From contig JAJOJL010000137.1 in assembly GCA_021208645.1 (NCBI GenBank), positions 1 to 43,107 of the forward strand: DNA of 43,107 nucleotides, given 5' to 3'. The DNA comes from Bacillus sp. (in: firmicutes). GTDB taxonomy: Bacteria > Bacillota > Bacilli > Bacillales > Salisediminibacteriaceae. Made by a program: the position numbers and the translations under genes. Below the pieces are notes generated by a model, which was not told the origin of the DNA, searched no databases, and worked only from the letters and a program-made list of their open reading frames with translations. This document shows, piece by piece, positions 1 through 9,628 of this stretch; the stretch's first letter is position 1, and the number at the start of each line of letters is the position of its first letter.

Positions 1-510
1 TGTGATCACAACAAAGCCTCAGGTGGCGAACCGGAGATTTTTGGCTATCAATTAAAAACTGTTTTATCTGGATCCATGGAACCGGAATTTAAAACAGGAT
101 CGGTTATTGCAGTGATACCTGGAGGAGATATGACAAGGTTCCGGGAAGGCGATATTATTACGTTTATGGAAAGGGACAGTATTCTAATTACTCACCGTGT
201 AATGGAAGTTGTCCATAGTGGTGACCACGTAATGTATCGAACGAAAGGAGATAATAATGCTGCTGCAGATAGTGACATGGTTCTCTCAGAAAATGTAGTC
301 GCCCAATATACTGGTTTTACCATTCCGTATTTAGGGTACTTAGCAAGCTTTGCCCAGTCCAAAGAAGGTAGCGCATTACTATTAATTGTACCAGGAATCT
401 TTCTACTCGTTTATGCTGGTGTAACTATTTGGCAAGCAGTTTCACAACTAGAACGAAATAATCGAAAATCAAATGAAGTGAATCCAACAGAGAAGGTATC
501 AGAACTATGA
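1..510 (+). CDS. sipW: SipW-like type I signal peptidase, 3' part
   Basis: The frame is open from base 1, so the gene begins upstream; 169 residues are visible. The segment SGSMEPEF at residues 24-31 is the catalytic serine box of signal peptidase I. A later LITHRV segment has His where the bacterial general base Lys would stand, which is the hallmark of the ER-type (SipW/Sec11) subgroup. A hydrophobic segment follows near the C-terminus (around LLLIVPGIFLLVYAGV), then a charged tail. SipW enzymes sit in the membrane and mature biofilm proteins such as TasA and TapA. The next gene, 39 bases downstream, encodes a TasA/camelysin-like surface protein, a likely substrate. Family call is secure; substrate is inference. 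Confidence 0.9.
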   Translation, partial: CDHNKASGGEPEIFGYQLKTVLSGSMEPEFKTGSVIAVIPGGDMTRFREGDIITFMERDSILITHRVMEVVHSGDHVMYRTKGDNNAAADSDMVLSENVVAQYTGFTIPYLGYLASFAQSKEGSALLLIVPGIFLLVYAGVTIWQAVSQLERNNRKSNEVNPTEKVSEL

Positions 511-549
511 TGTGCATATACCTTAACTGTATTGAAGGAAGGTGATGCA

Positions 550-1242
550 ATGCTAGGGAAGGTAAAATGGATGTATTTGATTATATCGGGAATGGCACTG
601 ACTCTTCTCTTAGTTTTAAGTGTTCAACACAGCACTAAAACCTTTGCAGATAATAACCCGGTCAATATAACTACAACCCCAGGTAGTGTATTATTCGATG
701 TAAACAATATGAAGCCAGGGGATTGGGCAGAAAGGCAGTTGATGATACAAAACAGGGGGGGAGCTGATTTTTCATACTTTATGGAAGTAGAAAAAAAGTT
801 AGGTTCTCAATTACTCTATGAAGGATTAATTTTAAAAATGGAGTCAGTTAATGGGTTGATATATGAAGGGAAATTAAGTGAATTCCATGGATTTGACCCG
901 CGTCCCTTAAAAGCACTCCACGAAGAAGGACTGACATTGACGGTCATGTTCCCCTCGCATCTTGGCAATGAATACCAAGGTCTTGAAGTGGAAGTTGAAT
1001 TTAGCTTCGTTGCTGATGTGAAAGAAGTAGGTGGAGTGGAAGAAGACGCAGACGCAGATTCGCAGCAACCTATTGATAAGGAAACTTTGGATAAGGATAG
1101 GCAAGATGATCACATCCTTCCACAAACAGCTTCTAATTCTTACAACTTTATAATAGGTGGAATTGCCCTAATTATTATAGGAACATTCACTTATATGTTT
1201 TACCGAAAAAAAAGCAATGTCAGAACTGAACTAGATATCTGA
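550..1242 (+). CDS. LPXTG-anchored TasA/camelysin-like surface protein
   Basis: A 230-residue exported protein. ATG at 550 is chosen because a GGAAGGTG ribosome site lies just ahead; a TTG at 532 in the same frame lacks one. Residues 1-35 form a signal peptide ending near TFADNN. The body (MKPGDWAERQLMIQNRG) resembles the start of the TasA/camelysin beta-sandwich, where a PGD segment introduces the extracellular domain. An acidic linker leads to LPQTA, a hydrophobic helix and a YRKK tail: a sortase A cell-wall anchor. Its position directly after a SipW-type peptidase suggests that peptidase removes its leader. It may be a wall-tethered matrix or fibre-anchoring protein; exact role unknown. 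Confidence 0.75.
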   Translation: MLGKVKWMYLIISGMALTLLLVLSVQHSTKTFADNNPVNITTTPGSVLFDVNNMKPGDWAERQLMIQNRGGADFSYFMEVEKKLGSQLLYEGLILKMESVNGLIYEGKLSEFHGFDPRPLKALHEEGLTLTVMFPSHLGNEYQGLEVEVEFSFVADVKEVGGVEEDADADSQQPIDKETLDKDRQDDHILPQTASNSYNFIIGGIALIIIGTFTYMFYRKKSNVRTELDI

Positions 1243-1286
1243 TTAAATTAACTCCTCTCACTTAATTATATATTTAAAGTGTTTTT

Positions 1287-1325
1287 CACTTGATTTCCTT
1301 CTGTGGGATCAAGTGATTTTTTTGT
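1287..1325 (+). terminator. Rho-independent terminator after the LPXTG gene
   Basis: CACTTGAT (1287-1294) pairs with ATCAAGTG (1308-1315) and is followed by a T-rich run, 45 bases after the stop codon. Confidence 0.8.
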
Positions 1326-1704
1326 GCGTTTGTAACAGCTGAAATTAGGGGAGAGTTTTCAACACATATAATATAGAAGAAACTCGTCAAAACTTATAAG
1401 ATACCTTGCAGATTGCTATTGCTTTTCTTTAAGATGTCAATGACTTAAAGAGTCTGTCAATACACTTATGCCTTTACAACCACCGCAATGGATGGAATCT
1501 ATAAATATATAGTTGATTTCCGGTTTAGGAACACCCATGGGGTGGGCAATTCTTCAATAAAGGAAGTTTAAATATTTTTAAAATATACTAGTGAAGATAT
1601 GCTTAGTTCAGATTTACTAGATATTATAGATTGTAAATTTTACTTTCCCCTTAAAATCATTGATAAATTGATAAAAAAATATCTTTATTGTCATTTAATT
1701 TTAA

Positions 1705-1719
1705 AATATTCTAAAAGTT
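1705..1719 (+). promoter_or_regulatory. CodY-like operator
   Basis: AATATTCTAAAAGTT matches 12 of 15 positions of the CodY consensus AATTTTCWGAAAATT and ends two bases before the -35 box. In B. subtilis the dpp operon is a classical CodY target. A weaker match (11 of 15) lies at 1950-1964. By eye only. Confidence 0.4.
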
Positions 1720-1721
1720 TA

Positions 1722-1749
1722 TTGAAGTTAAATATGTTTCTGCTATAAT
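1722..1749 (+). promoter_or_regulatory. Probable SigA promoter of the dpp operon
   Basis: TTGAAG (1722-1727), a 16-base spacer and a perfect TATAAT (1744-1749). It is the best promoter-like match in the 800 bases before dppA, though 315 bases from its start codon. Confidence 0.5.
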
Positions 1750-1944
1750 GAAATTACAGCATTGTAAATAGCTAGAATTAATTGAAATAGACTAGTAGTT
1801 ATGGGGAAACTTGGGTATAGATGAAAATTTAGCCAGTCGGTATTATTAAATTTGTAATTAGTCTTTTTATCTCTCCTTTTAACTCCTTTCTTCATATTAT
1901 AGAAACTTCGCAATCTTTCTATTGAAAGTAGCTTCGATTGATAA

Positions 1945-1960
1945 TTCTGATTTTTCAGAA
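1945..1960. repeat. TTCTGA-TTTT-TCAGAA inverted repeat in the dppA leader
   Basis: Perfect 6-base arms around TTTT, 105 bases before dppA. It could be an operator or small leader hairpin; its right arm overlaps a partial CodY-type motif. Confidence 0.3.
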
Positions 1961-2064
1961 CGGTGATAGTCTAATAGCTATTTCAATTTACTGCTGGATG
2001 TTTTTATGCATTATGAAATGTATAGAAGAGAGAAAGATACGGCCTAATACTAGGGGGAATAGGT

Positions 2065-2889
2065 ATGAAACTTTATGTATCCGTTGACATGGAAGGTATT
2101 ACTGGTTTAGTAGATGATACCTTCGTCGATTCCGCAAAGAGAAATTATTATCGCGGACAAAAGATCATGACAGCGGAAGTGAATCATGTCATTGAGGCAG
2201 CCATCCAGGCTGGCTGGAGTGATGTTGTAGTGAACGACAGTCACTCTAAAATGAATAATTTATTAATAGAAGAAATACATAAAGAAGCGAAATTAATTTC
2301 AGGAGACGTGAAGCCATTCTCGATGGTGCAAGGGCTGAAGGAAGGATATTCCGGCGCGATTTTCCTTGGATACCATTCCCGTGCTGGTGCTCCTGGTGTG
2401 ATGAGTCATTCCATGATTTTGGGCGTCAGAAGAATGTATATCAATGAACAGGAAGTAGGGGAGATGGCCTTAAATGCCTATGTAGCAGGCTATTATGGTG
2501 TTCCAGTTTTAATGATAGCAGGCGATGATGAAGCGGCGAAAGAAGCGGAAGAATTGATCCCTAATGTAACAACAGCAATTGTGAAGGAACAGCAATCCCG
2601 CTCGGCTGCCCTATGCCTTACGCCAGCAAAAACAGAGGAGTTGCTAAGGGAGAAAACGCTGGAGGCTTTGGACAATAACAAGTTAGTAAAACCACTTCTG
2701 CCGCCGGAAAATCCCTTGCTCCGCATTGAATTTACGAACTATGGACAAGCCGAGTGGGCAGGGTTATTGCCCGGGGCAGAAATAGAAGAAGGTACTACGA
2801 TTGTACGGTTTCAGGCAAAGAATATGCTCGAAGCCTATCAAGCAATGATAGTCATGACCGAATTGGCTATGAAAACAACATTCAGTTAG
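2065..2889 (+). CDS. dppA: D-aminopeptidase DppA (M55 family)
   Basis: 274 residues, the normal length of DppA. The N-terminus VSVDMEGITG carries the zinc-binding Asp8 and Glu10; NDSHSK and GYHSRAG supply the conserved histidines. The family is a zinc-dependent decameric peptidase that removes D-amino acids, preferring D-Ala-D-Ala type peptides. The start is ATG after AGGGGGAATAGGT. First gene of the dpp operon, 13 bases before dppB. It probably processes cell-wall-derived D-dipeptides brought in by the transporter encoded downstream. Close to B. subtilis DppA along its whole length, so the call is firm. Confidence 0.95.
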   Translation: MKLYVSVDMEGITGLVDDTFVDSAKRNYYRGQKIMTAEVNHVIEAAIQAGWSDVVVNDSHSKMNNLLIEEIHKEAKLISGDVKPFSMVQGLKEGYSGAIFLGYHSRAGAPGVMSHSMILGVRRMYINEQEVGEMALNAYVAGYYGVPVLMIAGDDEAAKEAEELIPNVTTAIVKEQQSRSAALCLTPAKTEELLREKTLEALDNNKLVKPLLPPENPLLRIEFTNYGQAEWAGLLPGAEIEEGTTIVRFQAKNMLEAYQAMIVMTELAMKTTFS

Positions 2890-2902
2890 GAGGTAGCTTT
2901 CT

Positions 2903-3835
2903 TTGCTAAACTATATACTTAAACGGTTTTTGTGGATGATCTTAACTGTATGGATTGTCATAACGTTAACGTTTGTCTTAATGCATTCCATACCAGGTGA
3001 TCCCCTCGACATAGGAGATATTGGGGGATCAACGGCAGCAAAAGAAAATCTTAGGGCGTATTATAATTTAGATCAACCATTAGCTGTCCAATATGTTACG
3101 TACATAAAAAATATAATTACGTTGGACTTTGGTCCATCCATGACCAGTAGGTCCAGTACTGTCAACGATATGATTACAAGTGGCTTTCCCGCATCCTTAA
3201 CGTTAGGGATTTCCAGTTTAATCTTCTCAGTTCTATCAGGGGTTGTGTTAGGGGTAGTCGCGGCATTAAGACATAATAAATTAATTGATCATATTACAAT
3301 GGTCATTGCCGTATTAGGTATATCCATTCCTAACTTTATCCAATCCATGCTGTTTATTAATTATATTGGGGCGAATTTCGACTTTTTCCCAGTCGCTAGG
3401 TGGGGTACGTGGAGACATGTAATTTTACCGGCCCTTGCCTTATCTTCCGGTCCAATGGCCATCATTGCACGTCTCACCCGATCGAATATGTTGGAAGTTT
3501 TAACCCAGGATTATATCCGTACTGCTAAGGCGAAAGGATTATCTGCCCAAAAAATTGTCGTAAAACATGCATTAAGGAATGCCTTGCTGCCAGTAGTTAC
3601 AATTATGGGAGCATTGACAGCTGCTGTATTAACGGGAAGTTTCGTTATTGAGAGGGTATTTGCCATACCGGGTATCGGTCAGTATTTCGTGAACAGTATC
3701 AGTAACCGAGACTATCCAATGATAATGGCAACAACGGTAATATATAGTACGATTTTAGTTTTCATGATGTTCGTCGTCGATATTTTATATGGGATTATTG
3801 ACCCGAGAATTAAATTACACAAGAAGGAGGGCTAA
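2903..3835 (+). CDS. dppB: Dipeptide ABC transporter permease DppB
   Basis: 310 residues with about six membrane segments and the binding-protein-dependent transport signature (DYIRTAKAKGLSAQKIV), which docks with the ATPase. The N-terminus (LNYILKRFLWMI) is typical of DppB/OppB. The start is TTG at 2903, set by AGGAGGT at 2888-2894, part of which overlaps the dppA stop. It forms the membrane channel with DppC. The end abuts dppC (ribosome site AAGGAGGG lies inside the last codons), so translation is probably coupled. Confidence 0.93.
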   Translation: MLNYILKRFLWMILTVWIVITLTFVLMHSIPGDPLDIGDIGGSTAAKENLRAYYNLDQPLAVQYVTYIKNIITLDFGPSMTSRSSTVNDMITSGFPASLTLGISSLIFSVLSGVVLGVVAALRHNKLIDHITMVIAVLGISIPNFIQSMLFINYIGANFDFFPVARWGTWRHVILPALALSSGPMAIIARLTRSNMLEVLTQDYIRTAKAKGLSAQKIVVKHALRNALLPVVTIMGALTAAVLTGSFVIERVFAIPGIGQYFVNSISNRDYPMIMATTVIYSTILVFMMFVVDILYGIIDPRIKLHKKEG

Positions 3836-3836
3836 C

Positions 3837-4779
3837 ATGGGAGCAACAGAGAAAAAAAACAGATAGAGTCCCTGATGAGTTATTTGTCCCCCTCAATAAA
3901 GAATCGGGTCAAATGGAATCAATCGTCAGGCCAAGCGTAGGATTTTGGAAGGATGCTTGGCGACGCTTGTTAAAAAATAAACTGGCAACCGCCGGTTTGG
4001 TTACCATTGTACTTCTTACAATTATGGCAATCATCGGGCCGATGCTTACCCCTTACACCTATTCGGGACAAGTATTAAGCAATCAAAACCAGCCGCCATC
4101 AGCGGCCCATTGGTTTGGAACGGATAACTTAGGAAGAGATATGTTCACCCGTACGTGGTACGGTGCAAGAATTTCCTTGTTTATTGGATTTTCTGCAGCT
4201 CTAATAGAATTCATTATTGGTGTCATTTATGGTGGAATCTCCGGTTACAAAGGAGGACGCACCGATAATATTATGATGAGAATAATTGATGTGTTATACG
4301 GTCTTCCGTACTTACTTGTTGTTATTCTCCTTATGGTTGTAATGGGACCAGGCTTATTTACCATTATCATAGCCCTTACCCTTACCGGTTGGATTGGCAT
4401 GGCGCGTATTGTGCGGGGACAAGTTTTGCAACTTAAAACAAATGAGTTTGTCTTAGCGTCTAAAGTGTTAGGTGCCAGTACCGCCCGAATAATTCGAAAG
4501 CATTTGCTCCCTAATACAATGGGTCCAGTTATCGTATCCATGACGTTAACTGTTCCAGGTGCCATATTTGCAGAAGCCTTTTTAAGCTTTTTGGGTTTAG
4601 GTGTATCTGCACCTGTTGCCAGTTGGGGTTCCATGGCCAATGATGCCTTAGGTGTATTAAACACTGGTCATTGGTGGCGACTATTCTTTCCTGCGTTTTT
4701 CATCTCTTTAACAATGCTTGCTTTTAACGTGTTTGGAGATGGCTTAAGAGACGCCTTGGATCCGAAGTTGAGGAGGTAG
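3837..4779 (+). CDS. dppC: Dipeptide ABC transporter permease DppC (frameshifted near start)
   Basis: Second permease subunit, with the DppC-type N-terminal arm and the transport signature around EFVLASKVLGAS. The natural ATG is 3837, eight bases after AAGGAGGG, but the frame hits TAG after nine codons. The cause is a run of eight A at 3852-3859. With seven A the frame runs through PDELFVPLN, which resembles the N-terminus of B. subtilis DppC, into the open frame from 3913. I read this as a homopolymer error. If real, an internal ATG at 3913 would give a protein lacking about 25 residues, without a good ribosome site. Confidence 0.9.
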
Positions 4780-4783
4780 TAAG

Positions 4784-5814
4784 ATGACAGAAAAATTACT
4801 AGAAGTTAACGATCTTGCCGTTTCCTTTACCACACATGGGGGAGAGGTTCAGGCTGTTAGAGGAGTGACCTTTCATGTTAAGAAGAGTGAAACGGTTGCC
4901 ATTGTGGGAGAATCGGGGTGCGGGAAAAGTGTTACGGCACAAAGTATTATGCGCCTGATTCCTGAACCCCCAGGGAAAATTAAACAAGGGAAAATTTTAT
5001 TAAAGGGAGTGGATCTCGCCTCCTTTTCAGAAAAACAAATGAGAAAAATCCGCGGTAATGAAATTGGTATGATCTTTCAAGACCCTATGACTAGCTTAAA
5101 TCCAACATTAACTGTTGGTGATCAAATTACAGAAGGCCTCCTTACTCATGAGTCGTTAACGAAAACGGAAGCGGATGAAGTCGCCATTAATATTCTTAAG
5201 CTCGTTGGGATTGCCAATCCAAAAGAACGCTTAAAGCAGTACCCTCATCAATTCAGTGGTGGAATGCGGCAAGGATAATGATTGCCATGGCTCTCGTCTG
5301 TAATCCTTCTTTACTAATTGCTGACGAACCAACAACCGCTCTTGATGTAACAATACAGGCACAAATTATTGAACTATTTAAAGAAATTCAAGTGAAAACG
5401 GGAGTCGCCATCATAATCATCACTCACGATTTAGGGGTAGTAGCACAAATAGCTGACCGGATCAATGTTATGTATGCAGGAGAAATTGTAGAATCAGGTA
5501 CAGTAAAGGAAATTTTCCATAATCCACAGCATCCGTATACAAATGGTCTACTTGCATCCGTTCCTCGCTTAGATGGGGACAAGGCAAAACAGTTAATCCC
5601 AATATTCGGATCACCACCGGACTTATTTTCACCGCCACCAGGCTGTGCCTTTGCCCAACGCTGTGAATATGCCATGGAAGTGTGTAAAACGTATGCACCA
5701 CCAATGACACAATTAACGGAAAATCATCACACAGCCTGCTGGCTTCAGGATGACAGAGCCAAGGAGTTACGTAGACCGAGAATCCGAATTAACGGCCAGT
5801 CGTCCAACAAATAA
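4784..5814 (+). CDS. dppD: Dipeptide ABC transporter ATPase DppD (frameshifted)
   Basis: OppD/DppD-type ATPase. First half: Walker A GESGCGKS and the start of the signature motif FSGGMRQ; second half: Walker B LLIADEPTTALD, switch His (ITHD) and the C-terminal oligopeptide-transporter cysteine region (PPGCAFAQRCEYA). The frames break at about 5271. Adding one A to CAAGG restores RQRIMIAMAL, the family sequence directly after the signature motif. ATG 4784 follows GAGGAGGT, which is made of the last dppC codons. Energises uptake through DppBC. Probably intact in the living cell. Confidence 0.92.
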
Positions 5815-5891
5815 TTGGTAGAGCGTATAAAAAAACAACTGGTTAATGGCCTCGTTCTTTGTTGAGTTTGACTGCTTCGTTCAATACTTCG

Positions 5892-5940
5892 AATCAGTTC
5901 AAAAAGCTAAATTACTGATCGTTTTGAATTGATTCTTTTA
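5892..5940 (+). terminator. Stem-loop with short T run between dppD and dppE
   Basis: GAATCAGTTCAAAA (5892-5905) pairs with TTTTGAATTGATTC (5923-5936), 13 of 14 pairs plus a G-U, followed by TTTT. It may partly end transcription or protect mRNA ends, allowing different levels of transporter and binding protein. Confidence 0.55.
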
Positions 5941-6012
5941 AGGAGGTGATAGGATACTACACTGATAAAGTGGCAATCTATATTCCTAATTAAAACAAAG
6001 GGGGAAGAATGA

Positions 6013-7629
6013 ATGAAATTACGTAACTGTAAATGGTTTCTCATGCTTAGTTTACTGCTTGTTATTGCGCTTTTAGCTGTTGGCTGTTCTTCTGATGACG
6101 GTGCATCTGGAGATGGTGAAGAGAAGCGGTTAGTTCTTAATAACGGGGGAGAGCCTACATCCCTTGATCCGCCGATTGGAAACGATGCTCGCTCGTACGA
6201 TATTTTAAACAATATTATGGAAGGTTTGACTCGCCTAGATAAGGATGAGCCAGTTCCAGTTCCTGCAATGGCCGAAAGATGGGACATTTCCGATGATGGC
6301 TATGTGTATACGTTCTATATACGTGAGGATGCAACATGGAGCAATGGTGAACCAGTAACGGCCCATGACTTTGAATATTCTTTCAAGCGACTAGCTAACC
6401 CAGAAACAGCTTCCCCAGCAGCACACCATTCTTACTGGATTGCTGGTGCAGAAGCCTTTAATAATGGTGAAGGAACAGAAGATGATGTTTTAGTGACGGC
6501 ATTAGATGATAAAACATTAGAAGTAACGTTAGAAAATCCAGTTGATTTCTTCTTATCCATTACTGCTATGCCACAATTGTTCCCTGTACATAAGGAAACA
6601 GTCGAGAACAATGAAGATTGGGCGAACAGTGTGGATACAATCGTAACAAATGGTCCATTCAAATTAACAGAATGGGAGCGAGATGAGTATATCCTCATCG
6701 AAAGGTTTGAAGATTATTGGGATGCAGCAACTGTTAATCTGGATGCAGTTGAATATTTAATGATCGAAGACACGAACACGGCTTATCAGTTATATCAAAA
6801 TGATGAGCTTCATATATCAGGTATTCCTGCTGATCTTGTTGGAGATTTAATTGATGGTCCAGAAACAAAGCTTTATCCTCGTTCTGGAATTGAGTTCCAA
6901 CGCTTTAATGTAACAGAAGAGCCGTTCCATAATAGAAACATCCGTATGGCATTTGCAATGGCCATTAACGCACAAGAGATTGTAGACTACATTATCCAAG
7001 GTAACCAACCAGTCATGGACGGTTATGTATATAATGAATTTGCCCATCCTGCCGGTGGTACTTGGCGTGAAAATGTAGGCAGCTTACATGAATTTAACGT
7101 AGAAAAAGCTCGTGAGTTATTAGAGTTAGGTATGCAAGAAGAAGGGTATGACGAGTTACCGCCAATAACATTTAGTTATAATACGAGCGATCAACATCAT
7201 AATGTAGCTCAGGCAGTTCAAGAAATGCTTGTACAAAATTTAGGTGTTGAAGTCCAGTTAGAAAACACGGAATGGGCTGTATTCCTTGAAGCTCAGAGAA
7301 ATGTAGAGCTGCAATTTTCACGTTCCAGCTTCTTAGGTGGCTACAACGACCCAATGAACTATTTGGATAACTTTACAACTGGAAATCCAATGAACAGAAC
7401 AGGTTGGAGTAACGAAGAGTATGATAGATTAGTCAGGGAAAGTTTAAGTGAGCCAGATCCTGAAGCGCGTTTTGCATTAATGCAACAAGCGGAAGAAGTA
7501 TTTATGAATGATGCAGTCATCGTGCCACTTTACTTCTATAATAGTACATTCTTAGAAAAACCAAGTGTAGTAGATATTGTAAGACATCCAGTAGGATTTG
7601 TTGAGCTAAAATGGGCTGACCACCAATAA
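6013..7629 (+). CDS. dppE: Dipeptide-binding lipoprotein DppE
   Basis: 538 residues, typical of SBP family 5 peptide-binding proteins. The signal peptide ends in the lipobox AVGC (Cys25), so the protein is lipid-anchored outside the membrane. The body has the family opening LNNGGEPTSLDPPIGND and, later, WERDEYILIERFEDYWD. Start ATG 6013 after AAAGGGGGAAG. It delivers peptides to DppBC. It lies about 200 bases after dppD, with a hairpin between, and is followed by a strong perfect hairpin at 7663. High level expression relative to the permeases would be usual. Confidence 0.93.
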   Translation: MKLRNCKWFLMLSLLLVIALLAVGCSSDDGASGDGEEKRLVLNNGGEPTSLDPPIGNDARSYDILNNIMEGLTRLDKDEPVPVPAMAERWDISDDGYVYTFYIREDATWSNGEPVTAHDFEYSFKRLANPETASPAAHHSYWIAGAEAFNNGEGTEDDVLVTALDDKTLEVTLENPVDFFLSITAMPQLFPVHKETVENNEDWANSVDTIVTNGPFKLTEWERDEYILIERFEDYWDAATVNLDAVEYLMIEDTNTAYQLYQNDELHISGIPADLVGDLIDGPETKLYPRSGIEFQRFNVTEEPFHNRNIRMAFAMAINAQEIVDYIIQGNQPVMDGYVYNEFAHPAGGTWRENVGSLHEFNVEKARELLELGMQEEGYDELPPITFSYNTSDQHHNVAQAVQEMLVQNLGVEVQLENTEWAVFLEAQRNVELQFSRSSFLGGYNDPMNYLDNFTTGNPMNRTGWSNEEYDRLVRESLSEPDPEARFALMQQAEEVFMNDAVIVPLYFYNSTFLEKPSVVDIVRHPVGFVELKWADHQ

Positions 7630-7662
7630 TGTGTTTGCTTTAATAGACTTAAATTAAGTTAA

Positions 7663-7703
7663 AGTGTGTCCTAAAGGAGATGGTGATCCCTTTAGGACAC
7701 ACT
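7663..7703. terminator. Perfect 15-bp hairpin after dppE
   Basis: AGTGTGTCCTAAAGG (7663-7677) pairs perfectly with CCTTTAGGACACACT (7689-7703). No T run follows, so it is more likely an mRNA-stabilising or processing hairpin than a classical terminator. Confidence 0.5.
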
Positions 7704-7857
7704 ACAATAACAATGAAATTCTTGCAAAAAAAAATAGTAGATTTAGGAAAATAAACTAAAGAAGTTGTGGCCATAAGAGGCTGCAACTATAAATATACAT
7801 ACCATTGGATTATATAAAATAAATAATATTTTTTACATAACCTTGGAGGCGGAAATT

Positions 7858-8566
7858 ATGAAACCAATCATAGGAGTAACTTCATCCTTTAAGGATGAAC
7901 GGACCATGCTTGTTTCTTACGATAATATAGATTCAATTACAGCAGCAGGAGGAATCCCTTTCGTATTACCAAACTTAGTGGAAGAAGGGCAAATAACTCA
8001 GATTACAGAGCAAATTGATGGGTTACTAGTGACTGGGGGCGGCGATATTGATCCCACTTTATTTGCTGAAGAACCCCACAGAAACTTAGGGACAATTAAC
8101 CCGGAAAGAGATATCTTTGAAGTTTCATTAATTAAAAAAAATGATGGCCGCTGGAAAACCTGTTTTAGGTATTTGCCGTGGGTGTCAAATTTTAAATATT
8201 GCTGCCGGCGGTGACATGTATCAAGACATTTATACACAAAATGATAAGGAATTATTTCAACATAGTCAACGCGCACCACGATGGTATGCTTCCCATTATG
8301 TAAAGGTGGAGGCAGGAAGCTTATTGGCGAACGTAGTAGGTCACACAGAATTTAAGGTAAATAGCTTCCATCATCAGACAGTAAGGGAGATGGCACCAGG
8401 TTTTACAATAACTGCCCGTGCCAATGATGGTGTAATTGAAGCGTTTGAAAGTAAACAACACCCCTTTGTTATGGGAGTGCAATGGCATCCTGAATGTATG
8501 ACAGTCAAAGGTGATGTGCCATCAATTAAACTATTTAACGCTTTTGTTGCAGCATGTAGTGGGTAG
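7858..8566 (+). CDS. Gamma-glutamyl hydrolase-like peptidase C26 (frameshifted)
   Basis: Class I amidotransferase fold of the PuuD/C26 group: VTGGGDIDPTLF, nucleophile elbow GICRGCQ, and the His-Glu pair QWHPE. Start ATG 7858 after GGAGG at 7845. The frame breaks in a run of eight A (8134-8141); with seven A the two halves join as SLIKKMMAAGKPVLGICR, the expected order, giving about 235 residues. Enzymes of this group cut gamma-glutamyl bonds. Inside a cell-wall-peptide operon the natural target would be the gamma-D-Glu link or a gamma-glutamyl product of it; this is inference. It occupies the place where B. subtilis has ykfA/ykfB. Confidence 0.85.
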
Positions 8567-8622
8567 ATTTTATCGGACAATTTAGGAATTTGGTTCGTCA
8601 ACATGAGGAGAGGTGTTTTTCA

Positions 8623-9585
8623 TTGGCTAAAACGTTACTAGAAGTCCGCAACTTGAAGAAGCATTTTGATGTGGGAAAAGGAAATATTTTGAAAGCAGTA
8701 AATGATGTTTCCTTTCATATATTTGAAGGGGAAACGTTGGGGCTTGTAGGTGAATCAGGATGTGGAAAGTCAACAACTGGCAGGACAATCATTCGCTTGT
8801 ATGAGGCAACAGATGGTGAAGTGCTTTATGATGGAAAGAATGTTCATCAATTCAAGGGTAAGGAGATAAAGCATTTTAACCGAAAAGTACAAATGATTTT
8901 CCAGGACCCTTATGCTTCATTAAACCCTAGAATGAAAGTGGAAGATATTATTGCAGAAGGTATGGATATTCATGGAATTTACCAAGGGCGTGATCGGCAA
9001 AAACGAGTATATGAACTGCTAGAAACGGTAGGTTTAAACAAGGAGCATGCAAGTCGTTTTCCCCATGAATTCAGTGGTGGTCAACGGCAGCGCATTGGGA
9101 TTGCTCGTGCATTGGCAGTAGATCCTGACTTTATTATTGCTGATGAACCGATTTCAGCTTTAGATGTATCCATCCAAGCCCAGGTAGTCAACTTGCTGCA
9201 AAAACTGCAAAAGGAGCGAAATTTGACGTATCTTTTTATTGCCCATGACCTTTCTATGGTTAAGCATATAAGTGACCGAATTGGAGTTATGTATTTAGGA
9301 GCGATGATGGAACTAGCTGCCAGTGACGACTTATATGAAAATCCATTGCATCCTTACACCCAAGCACTGTTGTCGTCTGTTCCTGTACCGGATCCAGTTA
9401 TTGAAGAAAAAAGGGAGCGGATCATTTTAAAGGGTGATGTTCCAAGTCCAATCAATCCCCCAAGTGGTTGTGTGTTCCGAACTCGTTGCGCCGATGCCAT
9501 GGACATTTGTGCTCAAGTAAAGCCTTCGTGGATAGAGGCAAAACAAAATCATTTCGTAGCATGTCATTTATACGAAGAGAACTAG
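8623..9585 (+). CDS. ykfD: Oligopeptide ABC transporter ATPase, YkfD/OppF type
   Basis: 320 residues from TTG 8623, chosen because GAGGAGAGGTG lies at 8604-8614 and the product then starts LAKTLLEVRNLKKHF as OppF-type ATPases do. Walker A GESGCGKST, signature FSGGQRQR, Walker B FIIADEPISALD, switch IAHD, and the C-terminal GCVFRTRC cysteine region. Partner of DppD: these transporters usually work with two different ATPases. Gene order dpp-peptidase-ATPase-ykfC resembles the B. subtilis dpp/ykf operon with ykfC and ykfD swapped. Confidence 0.9.
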   Translation: MAKTLLEVRNLKKHFDVGKGNILKAVNDVSFHIFEGETLGLVGESGCGKSTTGRTIIRLYEATDGEVLYDGKNVHQFKGKEIKHFNRKVQMIFQDPYASLNPRMKVEDIIAEGMDIHGIYQGRDRQKRVYELLETVGLNKEHASRFPHEFSGGQRQRIGIARALAVDPDFIIADEPISALDVSIQAQVVNLLQKLQKERNLTYLFIAHDLSMVKHISDRIGVMYLGAMMELAASDDLYENPLHPYTQALLSSVPVPDPVIEEKRERIILKGDVPSPINPPSGCVFRTRCADAMDICAQVKPSWIEAKQNHFVACHLYEEN

Positions 9586-9628
9586 GATATTTTACTAGAC
9601 TAAGAGTTTTTTCTGGGAGGTTTTATTG

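Larger units (their letters stand above)
1326..2064. other. Long AT-rich intergenic region ahead of dppA
   Basis: No convincing gene on either strand. Short frames exist (for example ATG near 1471) but lack ribosome sites and end within 20 codons. The stretch holds the presumed dpp promoter (1722-1749), a CodY-like box (1705-1719) and a TTCTGA/TCAGAA inverted repeat (1945-1960). If the promoter is right, the transcript has a leader of about 300 bases. I recognise no riboswitch class in it. Confidence 0.6.
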
